64,000 nt of DNA from Siderastrea radians (lineage: Eukaryota > Cnidaria > Anthozoa > Scleractinia > Rhizangiidae). The notes beneath the pieces are model-generated. The model was given only the letters and a program-made list of their open reading frames with translations. It did not search any database and had not been told where the DNA came from. The stretch covers positions 66,204,367 to 66,268,366 of the forward strand of contig OZ024890.1 of assembly GCA_964017195.1 (NCBI GenBank), given 5' to 3'. The stretch's first letter is position 1. Each line of letters opens with the position of its first letter. The translations under genes were made by a program, and so were the position numbers. Of this stretch, positions 57,199-64,000 are shown in pieces.

Positions 57199-57715
57199 TA
57201 AGGCCCACCTTCACCCAAATGGCCTTGCGACCGTTTGTTATTGTTTTCAAATGGCTTTATTGCCCTTCTCGCGATCTGACTGGTTGCCAGAATATTTCTG
57301 CGAGCGAGAAAATCGTCACATATATTTAAAACAAATCGAAACAGCGAACTCGTAGCTATTTGCACCAATCTACATCAGCGACCTCAATCTACAAGTCTTT
57401 TGGCTTCTATGAAATGCATTTACTGCCCAAAACGTTGGAATTATGTGTAGTTCGCCACATGAAAGTTTCAATGAAATAGAAAGCGAGAACTCAGTTTATG
57501 TTTGCATTTCTAAGTGCCAGCAAGCGACTAACATTTACTTCGACATTCGATTGTTTTTTGTTGCAAATTGCAATCTTATTGTCTTATAAAGTAACAGTGT
57601 TTTTGAAGGTCTTTCCAAGTCATTAAAGAGGTTAGTCTGAAAGGGAATACCTCTAAACAGCGTATACAACTGGATAGCAACTCAATGATTATCGCTCGCA
57701 AAATAGCACTTGTCG
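57199..57715 (+). repeat. Dispersed repeat, copy B (uninterrupted)
   Basis: Matches the three blocks of copy A at 1186-4470 in order, without the two insertions, and so gives the empty-site sequence for both of them. Confidence 0.75.
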
Positions 57716-58015
57716 GGTGACTCCTGCATTACAATTGTAACCTTTGAAAGCCAGCCGTACATATGTACTAATCTTCGATCAAATCTACCTGAACCTATGG
57801 CTAACTAGAAAACTATTATTAAATTCAATCATACGACGATAGACATAGAGGAAGAAAAAGAAAACAGTTCTGCAAAACCATTCATTTATTACACAGTCGC
57901 GAGCCGTTTTGTCTACATCTCGCGAATAAAATTGAATCATACGAATCAAACTTACTTGTGAAGGTCCCACATCCAATACAATCAGATCACTACAAGAGAT
58001 TCATAGTAGTTATGA
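57716..58015. other. Flank of the Polinton
   Basis: No gene visible. A candidate left terminus of the Polinton is near 58016 (AGTTGGGGGTACCAGCGCAT), since Polinton ends commonly begin AG, but the matching right end is outside the window. Confidence 0.3.
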
Positions 58016-58066
58016 AGTTGGGGGTACCAGCGCATCCGTCAAATTTATGATTAATTTACGATCAAA

Positions 58067-58109
58067 TTTTCAGTCAAATTTCTCCAATTTTTCCAAATTT
58101 GACTGAAAA
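58067..58109. terminator. Hairpin downstream of the polymerase gene
   Basis: TTTTCAGTCAAATTT (58067-58081) and its exact reverse complement (58095-58109) are separated by 13 nt. It lies about 70 nt past the polymerase stop, among several more GTCAAATTT copies (58036-58155). It may be a transcript end structure or a subterminal repeat of the element. Confidence 0.55.
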
Positions 58110-58179
58110 ATCTTTTGTCAAATTAAAGAGAAATTATTTCCAGTCAAAATTTCACCACCAATTTTGTTAAATTTTTACC

Positions 58180-61100
58180 TTAATCTTCAGCTAAAATTAT
58201 CCACAAGATTTCTCCATTTGCATAACCATACGCATAACTTGTTGCGCCATTTTCATGAATATATCTTTTATCATCAAAGCAGCTGAGTGATATTTTATCC
58301 ACCACATAGCTCCCAATTTGATGTTTTTCACTTTTAATCAATCTCATCGTATGACACATCTGTTTTTTATTGAAAAGCACGTCCTTGTACTTATCATATC
58401 CTAACTGTTGTTTTATCACATTCTTTTTTATTCCCTTTGCTGTGCGACTACTCTGTTCATTGTCTTTTATGTAAGAATACATTTTTGACCTCAAACCAAC
58501 AAACTCCACAATTGGCATTCCCGCTGCTTCATCCTTGAATTTTCCAATGACTTTCTTATTTGCATTATTATAAAATGGGCTATTCTTTGGATAATCACTG
58601 TTATCAAATAGATGTTTGTCTTTCCAAAAATCTTGGTAAACATCATCTGCTTCAATTTCATAGGTCAGACTATCAGTATCTGTGAACAGCAACCGAGCTT
58701 TGTCACCATACTTACTTTTGATGTAATTGTAATGAAAATCATACATTAGTGTTTTTGACAAGTCAAGGATGCACATTCCAACATACGCCGGTCTGTTTAA
58801 TGTTAAAGTTGTTTTGGCTTTATGAATGGCAACTAAATCCTCATTAAATATTTTACAGCTTATGAAACTCGGTTTGCTAGACCACTTTAATAGTTGTTCT
58901 TCATCAGTTACAAGTTTGATGTCCTGTCGCTTTCTCAGATTTTCCATCGTCTTTCCAAACACCGAATTGTTCATCAACTTGAAAAAATCCTTTTCAAAAG
59001 AGTTCTTTGCCTTTGCTCTCTTTTTTGTGTTAAAATCGATATAAGGTTTCAACCATGGACTCTGATTGAATTCGAGTGCTCTATGAATCTTCGTCAATTT
59101 CAACCCCAAAGACATATAGAGTTGCAAGTTGCGGTAATGCAAAACATATCTCTCTTTATTAAACAATGTTGGCACCAACTTTTCAACCAGTCCAACCTTT
59201 ACTCCAAATTTTTCAGCAATCTCTCGGCAATAAGGTGACAGCATACCTTCGGTCACTTTGATTTTTTCTGCCGCCAGTGGATAGTCATTGTGGAGATCAT
59301 GCAACTCCTCTGGATATTCCAAATCAACCTCCAATATCAATCCTTTTTCAGACTCATCATTATACTTGGATAAATTTACCTCTTCTTCCATCAACCATTT
59401 AAATCCACCTGTTGGAAGATGTTGGCTCATCGCCCAACCATATAAATTGTTTGCGTCCAAATACATAATGTATTTTGATACCTCCTCTGGATTATAGTTT
59501 TTCATATACTTGTTATTCGCTTTTCCATATCGATTCGCAATGTAACTGATTCCACCGCGCATACCTTTTTCAATGAATTGAAACATATCAACATCACTCA
59601 TCAGCTCCAATTCAGTTTCTGTCGTTTTCAACATTGCGTCCCAACTCAGACCAGGTGTTGTGAAATAATGAGCAGGATCCAATTCATAGTATTGTTGGCA
59701 CATTTTGCGAAAATTTTCAAAAACATCGGTCAGCAATAAAATATCTGATTTGAGATATAGATCGTGATACTCTCCCATTGATGATAAACCAAATTCATTC
59801 CAAACATTCTGAGCATGTTGGTACTCTTCATCTGTGATATGTTTATTATTCATAACACTGAAAAAATCTTCTTTCTTTGGCAACCTGTTGTCCTCAAACT
59901 TTTTGAAACTATTCATATAGTCATAAGGATAGACACCTTTCTTTATCATTAATCTCAATTGCTCGCCTTCAAACTCTTTGGAGGTAAATATTAAATTGTC
60001 ATGATTTAGTTTCATACATGATTTAGCACTATTTTTACAATTTATGCATTCACCACATGAAAAGCTTGTTTTATGTTGCATTATATGATCTTCACTATCA
60101 ACAACTCGTTTTATACAATTACCAGGGTTACACGCATCACATTTCCCACATTTGGTAATATTTTTAACAAGATTTTCCAAACTACTGCTCATAAATTGAA
60201 AGCTGTCAATGAACATAAGATCTGGACCCAACATAAAGGCCATGTATTTCTCCATGTTATGGGGAATGACATTTATTCTCATCTCATGTTCCCTTCCTTT
60301 TTCATCAACATATACATTCTTTTTCGCAATATCACCAATCTCTTGCATTATAAAGTGACTGTCATACCCCTTGAGATTGTGAAACACCACAGGTATCTTA
60401 TTAGTCAATTGGAAATTTAAATTGCAACTTACATGTGCTGCGCCTCTGTATTTACCGGTAACATGGCAGTGATCCCTTACTTTAACATTTTTTATTTTAA
60501 CCTTTTTAATATTTTTCTCCCCATCCTCATTTTTACCAAAAGGTTTCTTGCAAATGTTGCATTCTTTAGCTCTTTGGAAACTTTCCTCATCCTCATCTGT
60601 CATTTCGAGAGGTTTTGTAAAGTGGGTTTTTACAATCTCTTGACAGTATTCAACTTCAGCCAACATGTCTTTCATAAACTTGTGAATGGTCATTTCTCCT
60701 CTGTAAATTTTGATTGGTTTTGAAAAATTATCGTCATAACAGCAGACAACTTTATAACCATATCCACAAGCTGTATGTTTTTGATATTGCTCGGTGTGAG
60801 ATTTTTTTTGTGAAACTTTTTCGGTGATGGCTTCAAAATCAGCATAAATCACAAAAGGTGCTGGTAACTGTTTGCGATAATTTGTGAATGCAATTTTTGA
60901 TCCAGGTTCGGGCATTTTAATGGCTTGTTCCCCATTAATTATAACACAATCGACTGTATGATTATTCAATACCCTTTCAGAGCTAAAACCTTGAAGACAG
61001 TACATACAGAAATGCTTTCTTCCCTTGTGCTTCGTTTGATTGTACATGAATTTATTAAAGTCCTTTAATAAACAATAATGTTCCACCTCTCCTTCGGTTA

Positions 61101-62259
61101 TTAAGAGTAGATTCAAACAAGAGTTAAACTTTTCTTTTGAAATGTAAATTACATATGGTTGCCCTTCCTCATAACCAAAGACATTAACGCGAATATTATT
61201 CTGTTTCTCTATTTTGTTGTATTGTTTTACAGAAACGGGGAACTCAATTCCTGAGTAATCCAATTTTTCTACATATTTTTTGTCACACTCTTTTATTCTC
61301 TGTGGATCTTTATTCTGTGGTAAGAGGCGGCGAATGTGGCACCAACGAAAACATTCATCATCCTTATTTTTCATGTTTATAATCCCTTTGGCTGGGTGCC
61401 GCAACTCTTTGGGTAATGGAATATATGAAAAACCTCTGAGTGGTCTGTACTTTACAACATTGATGAAATGACCATCAACTAATTTGATAGTCCATCCAGA
61501 GCCTTTTGAAATCCATTTCTGAATCTTATTTAGAATCTGTTGTTGTGTTATCTGCAACAATTCTGCAATCTCTGCGTCGTTTGTTACTGTTTGTTTTTCT
61601 GCATTCAAATAAGCGTTCTCTTCAATCAACTCATCTCCATTCTGTTTTTCAAACTTAATCTTCAACGTTTCATTGAATTTCAAGCCTTTCATTTCATTTA
61701 AAATCTTTAATAGATTGTTCTTAATTACTGAACGGGTCTTCTGAAGTTGAATTAATGGGTCTTGTTTGTTTGTGAGACCAACTTCATATGATCTTGTATA
61801 CCCTCGAAGGGCTTTTTCTTTCTGTGTGAAAGTCGGTTCAACCACTTTATAAATATTTTCCAACCACTTTCTCCATTTAATATTTTTTTTATTTTGCTCT
61901 TCAATCACTTTATCAGCATTTTTCAACCACTCTTCCCAATTAATAACGTTTTCAGTTGTTTTTTGAATCACATTTGGTAGCTTATTGAGTGTTGTTGTAA
62001 CAACTGTTGGTTTGAGGATGGGGACGTTAATCTCAGGTACTTCACCAAATAAGCTAGGGTATTCTCTTGGTGTTGGTCTTGGTTTTTTGGTACTCTTACG
62101 AGGTGTTGGAATAGGTGGTCTTGGTTTATAAGTCCTTGGTGCTGGAACTGGTTTGGTATCATCTGCTATAATCTTCTCAAGCTTTCTTTTATTTTGGTCT
62201 CGAAGCATTTTAATAAACTGATTTGATCTACTAATTTTTTTCAAACTAGCTTTGTTCAT
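58180..62259 (-). CDS. Protein-primed family B DNA polymerase of a Polinton (1359 aa)
   Basis: It replicates the element DNA using a protein primer. Proline-rich basic segment at about 35-65; C2H2/C2HC-like finger at 417-438 (CMYC...HTVDC). The 3'-5' exonuclease has Exo I YADFEAI (472-478), Exo II KGYDSHFIM (about 630) and Exo III near 835-846 (YLKSDILLLTD). A DHCHVTGKYRGAAHVSCN motif lies at 596-613, as in related selfish polymerases. A Cys-rich insertion (about 704-748, CGKCDAC and CGECINC pairs) is unusual. Polymerase motif A is YLDANNLYGWAM (933-944), motif B NNSVFGKTMEN (1097-1107), motif C FTDTDSL (1192-1198) and KxY-like SKMYSY. All catalytic aspartates are present, with no internal stop. 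The start is ATG 62259, preceded by a promoter-like motif. Confidence 0.95.
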   Translation of the reverse strand: MNKASLKKISRSNQFIKMLRDQNKRKLEKIIADDTKPVPAPRTYKPRPPIPTPRKSTKKPRPTPREYPSLFGEVPEINVPILKPTVVTTTLNKLPNVIQKTTENVINWEEWLKNADKVIEEQNKKNIKWRKWLENIYKVVEPTFTQKEKALRGYTRSYEVGLTNKQDPLIQLQKTRSVIKNNLLKILNEMKGLKFNETLKIKFEKQNGDELIEENAYLNAEKQTVTNDAEIAELLQITQQQILNKIQKWISKGSGWTIKLVDGHFINVVKYRPLRGFSYIPLPKELRHPAKGIINMKNKDDECFRWCHIRRLLPQNKDPQRIKECDKKYVEKLDYSGIEFPVSVKQYNKIEKQNNIRVNVFGYEEGQPYVIYISKEKFNSCLNLLLITEGEVEHYCLLKDFNKFMYNQTKHKGRKHFCMYCLQGFSSERVLNNHTVDCVIINGEQAIKMPEPGSKIAFTNYRKQLPAPFVIYADFEAITEKVSQKKSHTEQYQKHTACGYGYKVVCCYDDNFSKPIKIYRGEMTIHKFMKDMLAEVEYCQEIVKTHFTKPLEMTDEDEESFQRAKECNICKKPFGKNEDGEKNIKKVKIKNVKVRDHCHVTGKYRGAAHVSCNLNFQLTNKIPVVFHNLKGYDSHFIMQEIGDIAKKNVYVDEKGREHEMRINVIPHNMEKYMAFMLGPDLMFIDSFQFMSSSLENLVKNITKCGKCDACNPGNCIKRVVDSEDHIMQHKTSFSCGECINCKNSAKSCMKLNHDNLIFTSKEFEGEQLRLMIKKGVYPYDYMNSFKKFEDNRLPKKEDFFSVMNNKHITDEEYQHAQNVWNEFGLSSMGEYHDLYLKSDILLLTDVFENFRKMCQQYYELDPAHYFTTPGLSWDAMLKTTETELELMSDVDMFQFIEKGMRGGISYIANRYGKANNKYMKNYNPEEVSKYIMYLDANNLYGWAMSQHLPTGGFKWLMEEEVNLSKYNDESEKGLILEVDLEYPEELHDLHNDYPLAAEKIKVTEGMLSPYCREIAEKFGVKVGLVEKLVPTLFNKERYVLHYRNLQLYMSLGLKLTKIHRALEFNQSPWLKPYIDFNTKKRAKAKNSFEKDFFKLMNNSVFGKTMENLRKRQDIKLVTDEEQLLKWSSKPSFISCKIFNEDLVAIHKAKTTLTLNRPAYVGMCILDLSKTLMYDFHYNYIKSKYGDKARLLFTDTDSLTYEIEADDVYQDFWKDKHLFDNSDYPKNSPFYNNANKKVIGKFKDEAAGMPIVEFVGLRSKMYSYIKDNEQSSRTAKGIKKNVIKQQLGYDKYKDVLFNKKQMCHTMRLIKSEKHQIGSYVVDKISLSCFDDKRYIHENGATSYAYGYANGEILWIILAED

Positions 62260-62265
62260 TTCTTA

Positions 62266-62290
62266 TTTATTGAATGCAATATTTTTTAAA
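62266..62290 (-). promoter_or_regulatory. Promoter-like motif before the polymerase gene
   Basis: On the coding strand TTTAAAAAATATTGCATT followed by CAATAAA, ending six nt before the ATG. The core AAAAAATATTGCATT is also present before the small gene (62651-62672). Two near-identical copies, each just upstream of an ATG, suggest a shared late or early promoter of the element. Confidence 0.6.
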
Positions 62291-62328
62291 CTATTTTTTC
62301 ATTTCGTAAAACGTGAAATGAAAAAAGT

Positions 62329-62640
62329 TCAAGCAAAAGACAATCTGACTTTATTTCCATCCTTATCCACAAATGCATTTCCACAATTTGCGAAATACTG
62401 AATCGAACCATGCTTTTTTCCCAACACTTTTGCACACTGATAGATGCTTTTACATTTTGTAACAACCTGTGTATCAACATTGGTAATCAGCACCTCCTTT
62501 GCGTTACTTGGTCTGTTATACAATTCTTCATCAAGATTTAATACTTTTCCCAGTTCTGCTTTTGAGAGCTTTTCAGCATTTTTTATTTTTTTACTCACAG
62601 CCATTCTACGCATTTCTTGATAAGTTAAAAATTTTGTCAT
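62329..62640 (-). CDS. Small NUMOD1-like protein of the Polinton (103 aa)
   Basis: ATG at 62640. The N-terminal half is basic and helical (KKIKNAEKLSKAELGKVL). The C-terminal half, about 58-103, has SIYQCAKVLGKKHGSIQYF followed by a short beta-like end, which resembles the NUMOD1 helix-turn-helix found next to homing nucleases. It would bind DNA. It lies between integrase (39 nt) and polymerase (69 nt) with its own upstream promoter-like motif, so it is probably expressed. The function in the element is unknown. Confidence 0.6.
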   Translation of the reverse strand: MTKFLTYQEMRRMAVSKKIKNAEKLSKAELGKVLNLDEELYNRPSNAKEVLITNVDTQVVTKCKSIYQCAKVLGKKHGSIQYFANCGNAFVDKDGNKVRLSFA

Positions 62641-62650
62641 TTTATTTTTA

Positions 62651-62672
62651 TTTAATGCAATATTTTTTTAAA
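62651..62672 (-). promoter_or_regulatory. Promoter-like motif before the small gene
   Basis: Coding-strand TTTAAAAAAATATTGCATTA, the same core as before the polymerase, 11-13 nt before the ATG at 62640. Confidence 0.6.
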
Positions 62673-62679
62673 TTCATTT

Positions 62680-63696
62680 TCACATTAGATCGTTAATATC
62701 TACCCATGAATTAAATTTTTCTGGGTAACCGCTCCACTTCACCAAAGCTTTACCTTTTCGGGCGTCTCGTCGAATCACTTTCTCAATACGGTAAACGTCT
62801 TGAACAGCCTTTTGCATCTCCTGTTCATAAAAAGAACCTGATATCTCCTCACCACTGAGATCTTTGAGTCTGTAAGTGATCGGATTGGTGTATTGTATCT
62901 TGTCGACTGTAAAAACTTCTTCTGACCAATTGGCTGTGTATCCTTTGTCAAAAATAGGACGTTTGTACTTAGATATTCTGACCTTATCACCGACTCTGTA
63001 TTTTGACTTTGTTGAGATTGGCTTCATATTACCAAAAAGGTTAAAGTAAACAACTCCTTCATTTTTCTTTTTGCTTGCTTCTGTAGGTGTCATCTTTGTG
63101 CTTAAATGTCTGGTGTTGTTATACTGTTTTACTAATTTTGGTAGCATGCCAAGATACTGTGTATTCCCCTGAACAGTAAACTGTTTCCACATTTTGGTTT
63201 TGATTGTACGGTTCCATCTTTCGCAAACTGACGACTTTTCCTCATTCTCAGTTGAGTACAAGGTTATTTTATTCTTATCAAGTAGTTCCTTAACATGTTT
63301 GTTGTAATACTCTTTCCCTTTATCTGTCCAAAGATATTGTGGTTTACGCCCCTCTTTGAATATTGTTTTAAATGCTTGAGCAACAGTTTCACCCTTTTTA
63401 TCTTTTAATGGGGTGATCCAACCATATTTACTAAACACATCGAGTACCATGAGAAGATATCTATAACCCTTATTCCATCGACTGAATTTTTGCATCTCAA
63501 CGATATCTGAACACCATGTCTCGTCAATATGGTTTACAATTACCCGCCGCCGGGTGAAGTTACGCTTTATCGGTTTATGAAGCTCATCAGCTAATTTTTC
63601 TTGCCAGTTTTCTTCACTCGACGGCCTTTTCAGTTTAAACCAAGACCAAGTTTTTGCTTTGTATTGATCATATTTCGCGCGATCCAATGGCCCCAT
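62680..63696 (-). CDS. Polinton integrase (rve) with C-terminal chromodomain (338 aa)
   Basis: A retroviral-type integrase that inserts the element DNA. The catalytic triad is D64 (WCSDIVEM), D125 (LWTDKGKEY) and E159 (VCERWNRTIK). A chromodomain closes the protein (about 302-338, YRIEKVI...LVKWSGYP...SWVDINDL) and probably directs integration to marked chromatin. The first ATG is 63696, but it lies inside the PLA2-like ORF. Residues 1-19 are read out of frame with that ORF, and the true N-terminus may instead come from a -1 frameshift at 63633-63639. No promoter-like motif precedes this ATG, unlike the two downstream genes. The frame is intact to the stop. Confidence 0.92.
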   Translation of the reverse strand: MGPLDRAKYDQYKAKTWSWFKLKRPSSEENWQEKLADELHKPIKRNFTRRRVIVNHIDETWCSDIVEMQKFSRWNKGYRYLLMVLDVFSKYGWITPLKDKKGETVAQAFKTIFKEGRKPQYLWTDKGKEYYNKHVKELLDKNKITLYSTENEEKSSVCERWNRTIKTKMWKQFTVQGNTQYLGMLPKLVKQYNNTRHLSTKMTPTEASKKKNEGVVYFNLFGNMKPISTKSKYRVGDKVRISKYKRPIFDKGYTANWSEEVFTVDKIQYTNPITYRLKDLSGEEISGSFYEQEMQKAVQDVYRIEKVIRRDARKGKALVKWSGYPEKFNSWVDINDLM

Positions 63697-63998
63697 TGTC
63701 TCTCATTATAAGGAACAGAATCCAACGATTTGACCATTTTTCTGTCGGCTTTGTTTTTGCATTTTTTATCATCTTTGCAAACAGAATAATCAACATCGTG
63801 TTGCATCGCTATGGCATCGGTCCTACCGGTCGGTTCATCGTATATCTCAAGTATTTCCCCTGTTTTTTCATCCCATTTAACCTGATTTTCAAGATCGTTG
63901 TAGGGACCTGTGTATTTATGCCCTGGAAGAGTCCAACCACCTTTTGGTTTAGGGAGTTTTCCAATGGCTTTATGTATATCTAAACTTCCACCGTCCAA
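63630..63998 (-). CDS. Phospholipase A2-like protein of the Polinton (5' end outside window)
   Basis: The ORF is open to the window edge, so the first visible residue is not a true start. At least 122 residues are visible. A glycine-rich LPGHKYTGPYNDL loop is followed by the HDVDY motif (about H67-D68), the arrangement of the parvovirus VP1-type PLA2 domain that also occurs in Polintons, where it is thought to help leave membranes. The conserved tail WIARNMINTKQKLGLG precedes the TGA. The ORF overlaps the integrase ORF by 67 nt in another frame and ends T TTA AAC TGA. Confidence 0.8.
   Translation of the reverse strand: MDGGSLDIHKAIGKLPKPKGGWTLPGHKYTGPYNDLENQVKWDEKTGEILEIYDEPTGRTDAIAMQHDVDYSVCKDDKKCKNKADRKMVKSLDSVPYNERQWGHWIARNMINTKQKLGLGLN
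63633..63639 (-). promoter_or_regulatory. Candidate -1 ribosomal frameshift heptamer
   Basis: TTTAAAC in the order X XXY YYZ with respect to the PLA2 frame (codons GGT TTA AAC TGA). A slip of one base back enters the integrase frame (TTT AAA CTG), which stays open for 319 more codons. UUUAAAC is among the most efficient known -1 slippery sites. I have not identified a definite downstream pseudoknot. Confidence 0.6.
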
Positions 63999-64000
63999 AT

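Larger units (their letters stand above)
58016..64000 (-). mobile_element. Polinton/Maverick, left part (runs off the window)
   Basis: Four minus-strand genes with tight spacing: PLA2-like (partial), integrase with chromodomain, a small NUMOD1-like gene and protein-primed polymerase B. This set of polymerase B plus retroviral-type integrase defines Polintons, endogenous virus-like elements of animals. The packaging ATPase, protease and capsid genes are not in the window and would lie to the right if present. The reading frames are long and intact, so the copy looks young. Confidence 0.9.

Noticed and set aside
56931..57329. 132-aa ORF with a hydrophobic start
   Set aside because: It crosses from unique DNA into the dispersed repeat and shows no domain.

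Overview
The window looks like intergenic-rich, AT-rich animal DNA, most likely from an anthozoan cnidarian such as a stony coral or sea anemone. The reasons are small introns with clear GT-AG borders, three mono-exonic-coding class A GPCR genes of a lineage-specific kind, and a dense load of MITEs, fold-back elements, CR1-like LINE remnants, a Crypton-like tyrosine recombinase and a Polinton. This assignment is an inference from gene style; no species marker is present.

Layout: 1-4.6 kb holds an old dispersed repeat broken by two later insertions, an ATCGAT-rich block and a decayed Crypton-like tyrosine recombinase element between palindromes. A 200-base assembly gap follows. A GPCR gene lies at 5.1-6.2 kb (minus). 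From 6.2 to 31 kb I find no convincing cellular gene. That stretch holds a degenerate long inverted repeat (8.5-9.3 kb), a repeat whose second copy is at 45-47 kb, a 514-bp MITE with TTA duplications (12.5-13.0 kb), a 5.6-kb TTAA-flanked element with about 1.15-kb terminal inverted repeats (17.1-22.6 kb), a 1.6-kb inverted-repeat element (23.6-25.2 kb), and two oppositely oriented 9-bp minisatellites (27.1-27.4 and 29.3-30.1 kb) around LINE remnants.

The centre of the window (31,390-43,319) is an intact-looking 11.93-kb DNA transposon. It has 18-bp perfect terminal inverted repeats, a 9-bp target-site duplication (TCTAACCCT on both sides) and two convergent, spliced genes that both read inward from the ends. 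The plus-strand gene (9 exons, 1161 aa) looks like a DDE-type transposase with an N-terminal SANT-like domain. The minus-strand gene (8 exons, 596 aa) is an EXO1/XPG-family nuclease with all seven metal-binding acidic residues, fused to a C-terminal HIRAN domain. Both splice models close in frame over all exons. An XPG nuclease partner points to Academ-type transposons; the nuclease-HIRAN fusion is the part I do not recognise as described. The element sits about 100 bp upstream of the second GPCR coding exon.

From 43.4 to 58 kb there are two more GPCR genes (43.4 and 52.1 kb, plus strand), the second copy of the 10-kb repeat with an internal triplication, tetranucleotide satellites, several MITEs (one nested in another) and a palindromic GGAGTTA array. 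From about 58.0 kb to the right edge lies the left part of a Polinton/Maverick on the minus strand: protein-primed DNA polymerase B, a small NUMOD1-like protein, an integrase with a chromodomain, and a phospholipase A2-like ORF cut by the window edge. The PLA2-like ORF ends in T TTA AAC TGA, a canonical -1 frameshift heptamer directly before its stop, and the -1 frame is exactly the integrase frame. A shared AT-rich promoter-like motif precedes the polymerase and the small gene but not the integrase, which supports one PLA2-integrase transcript.
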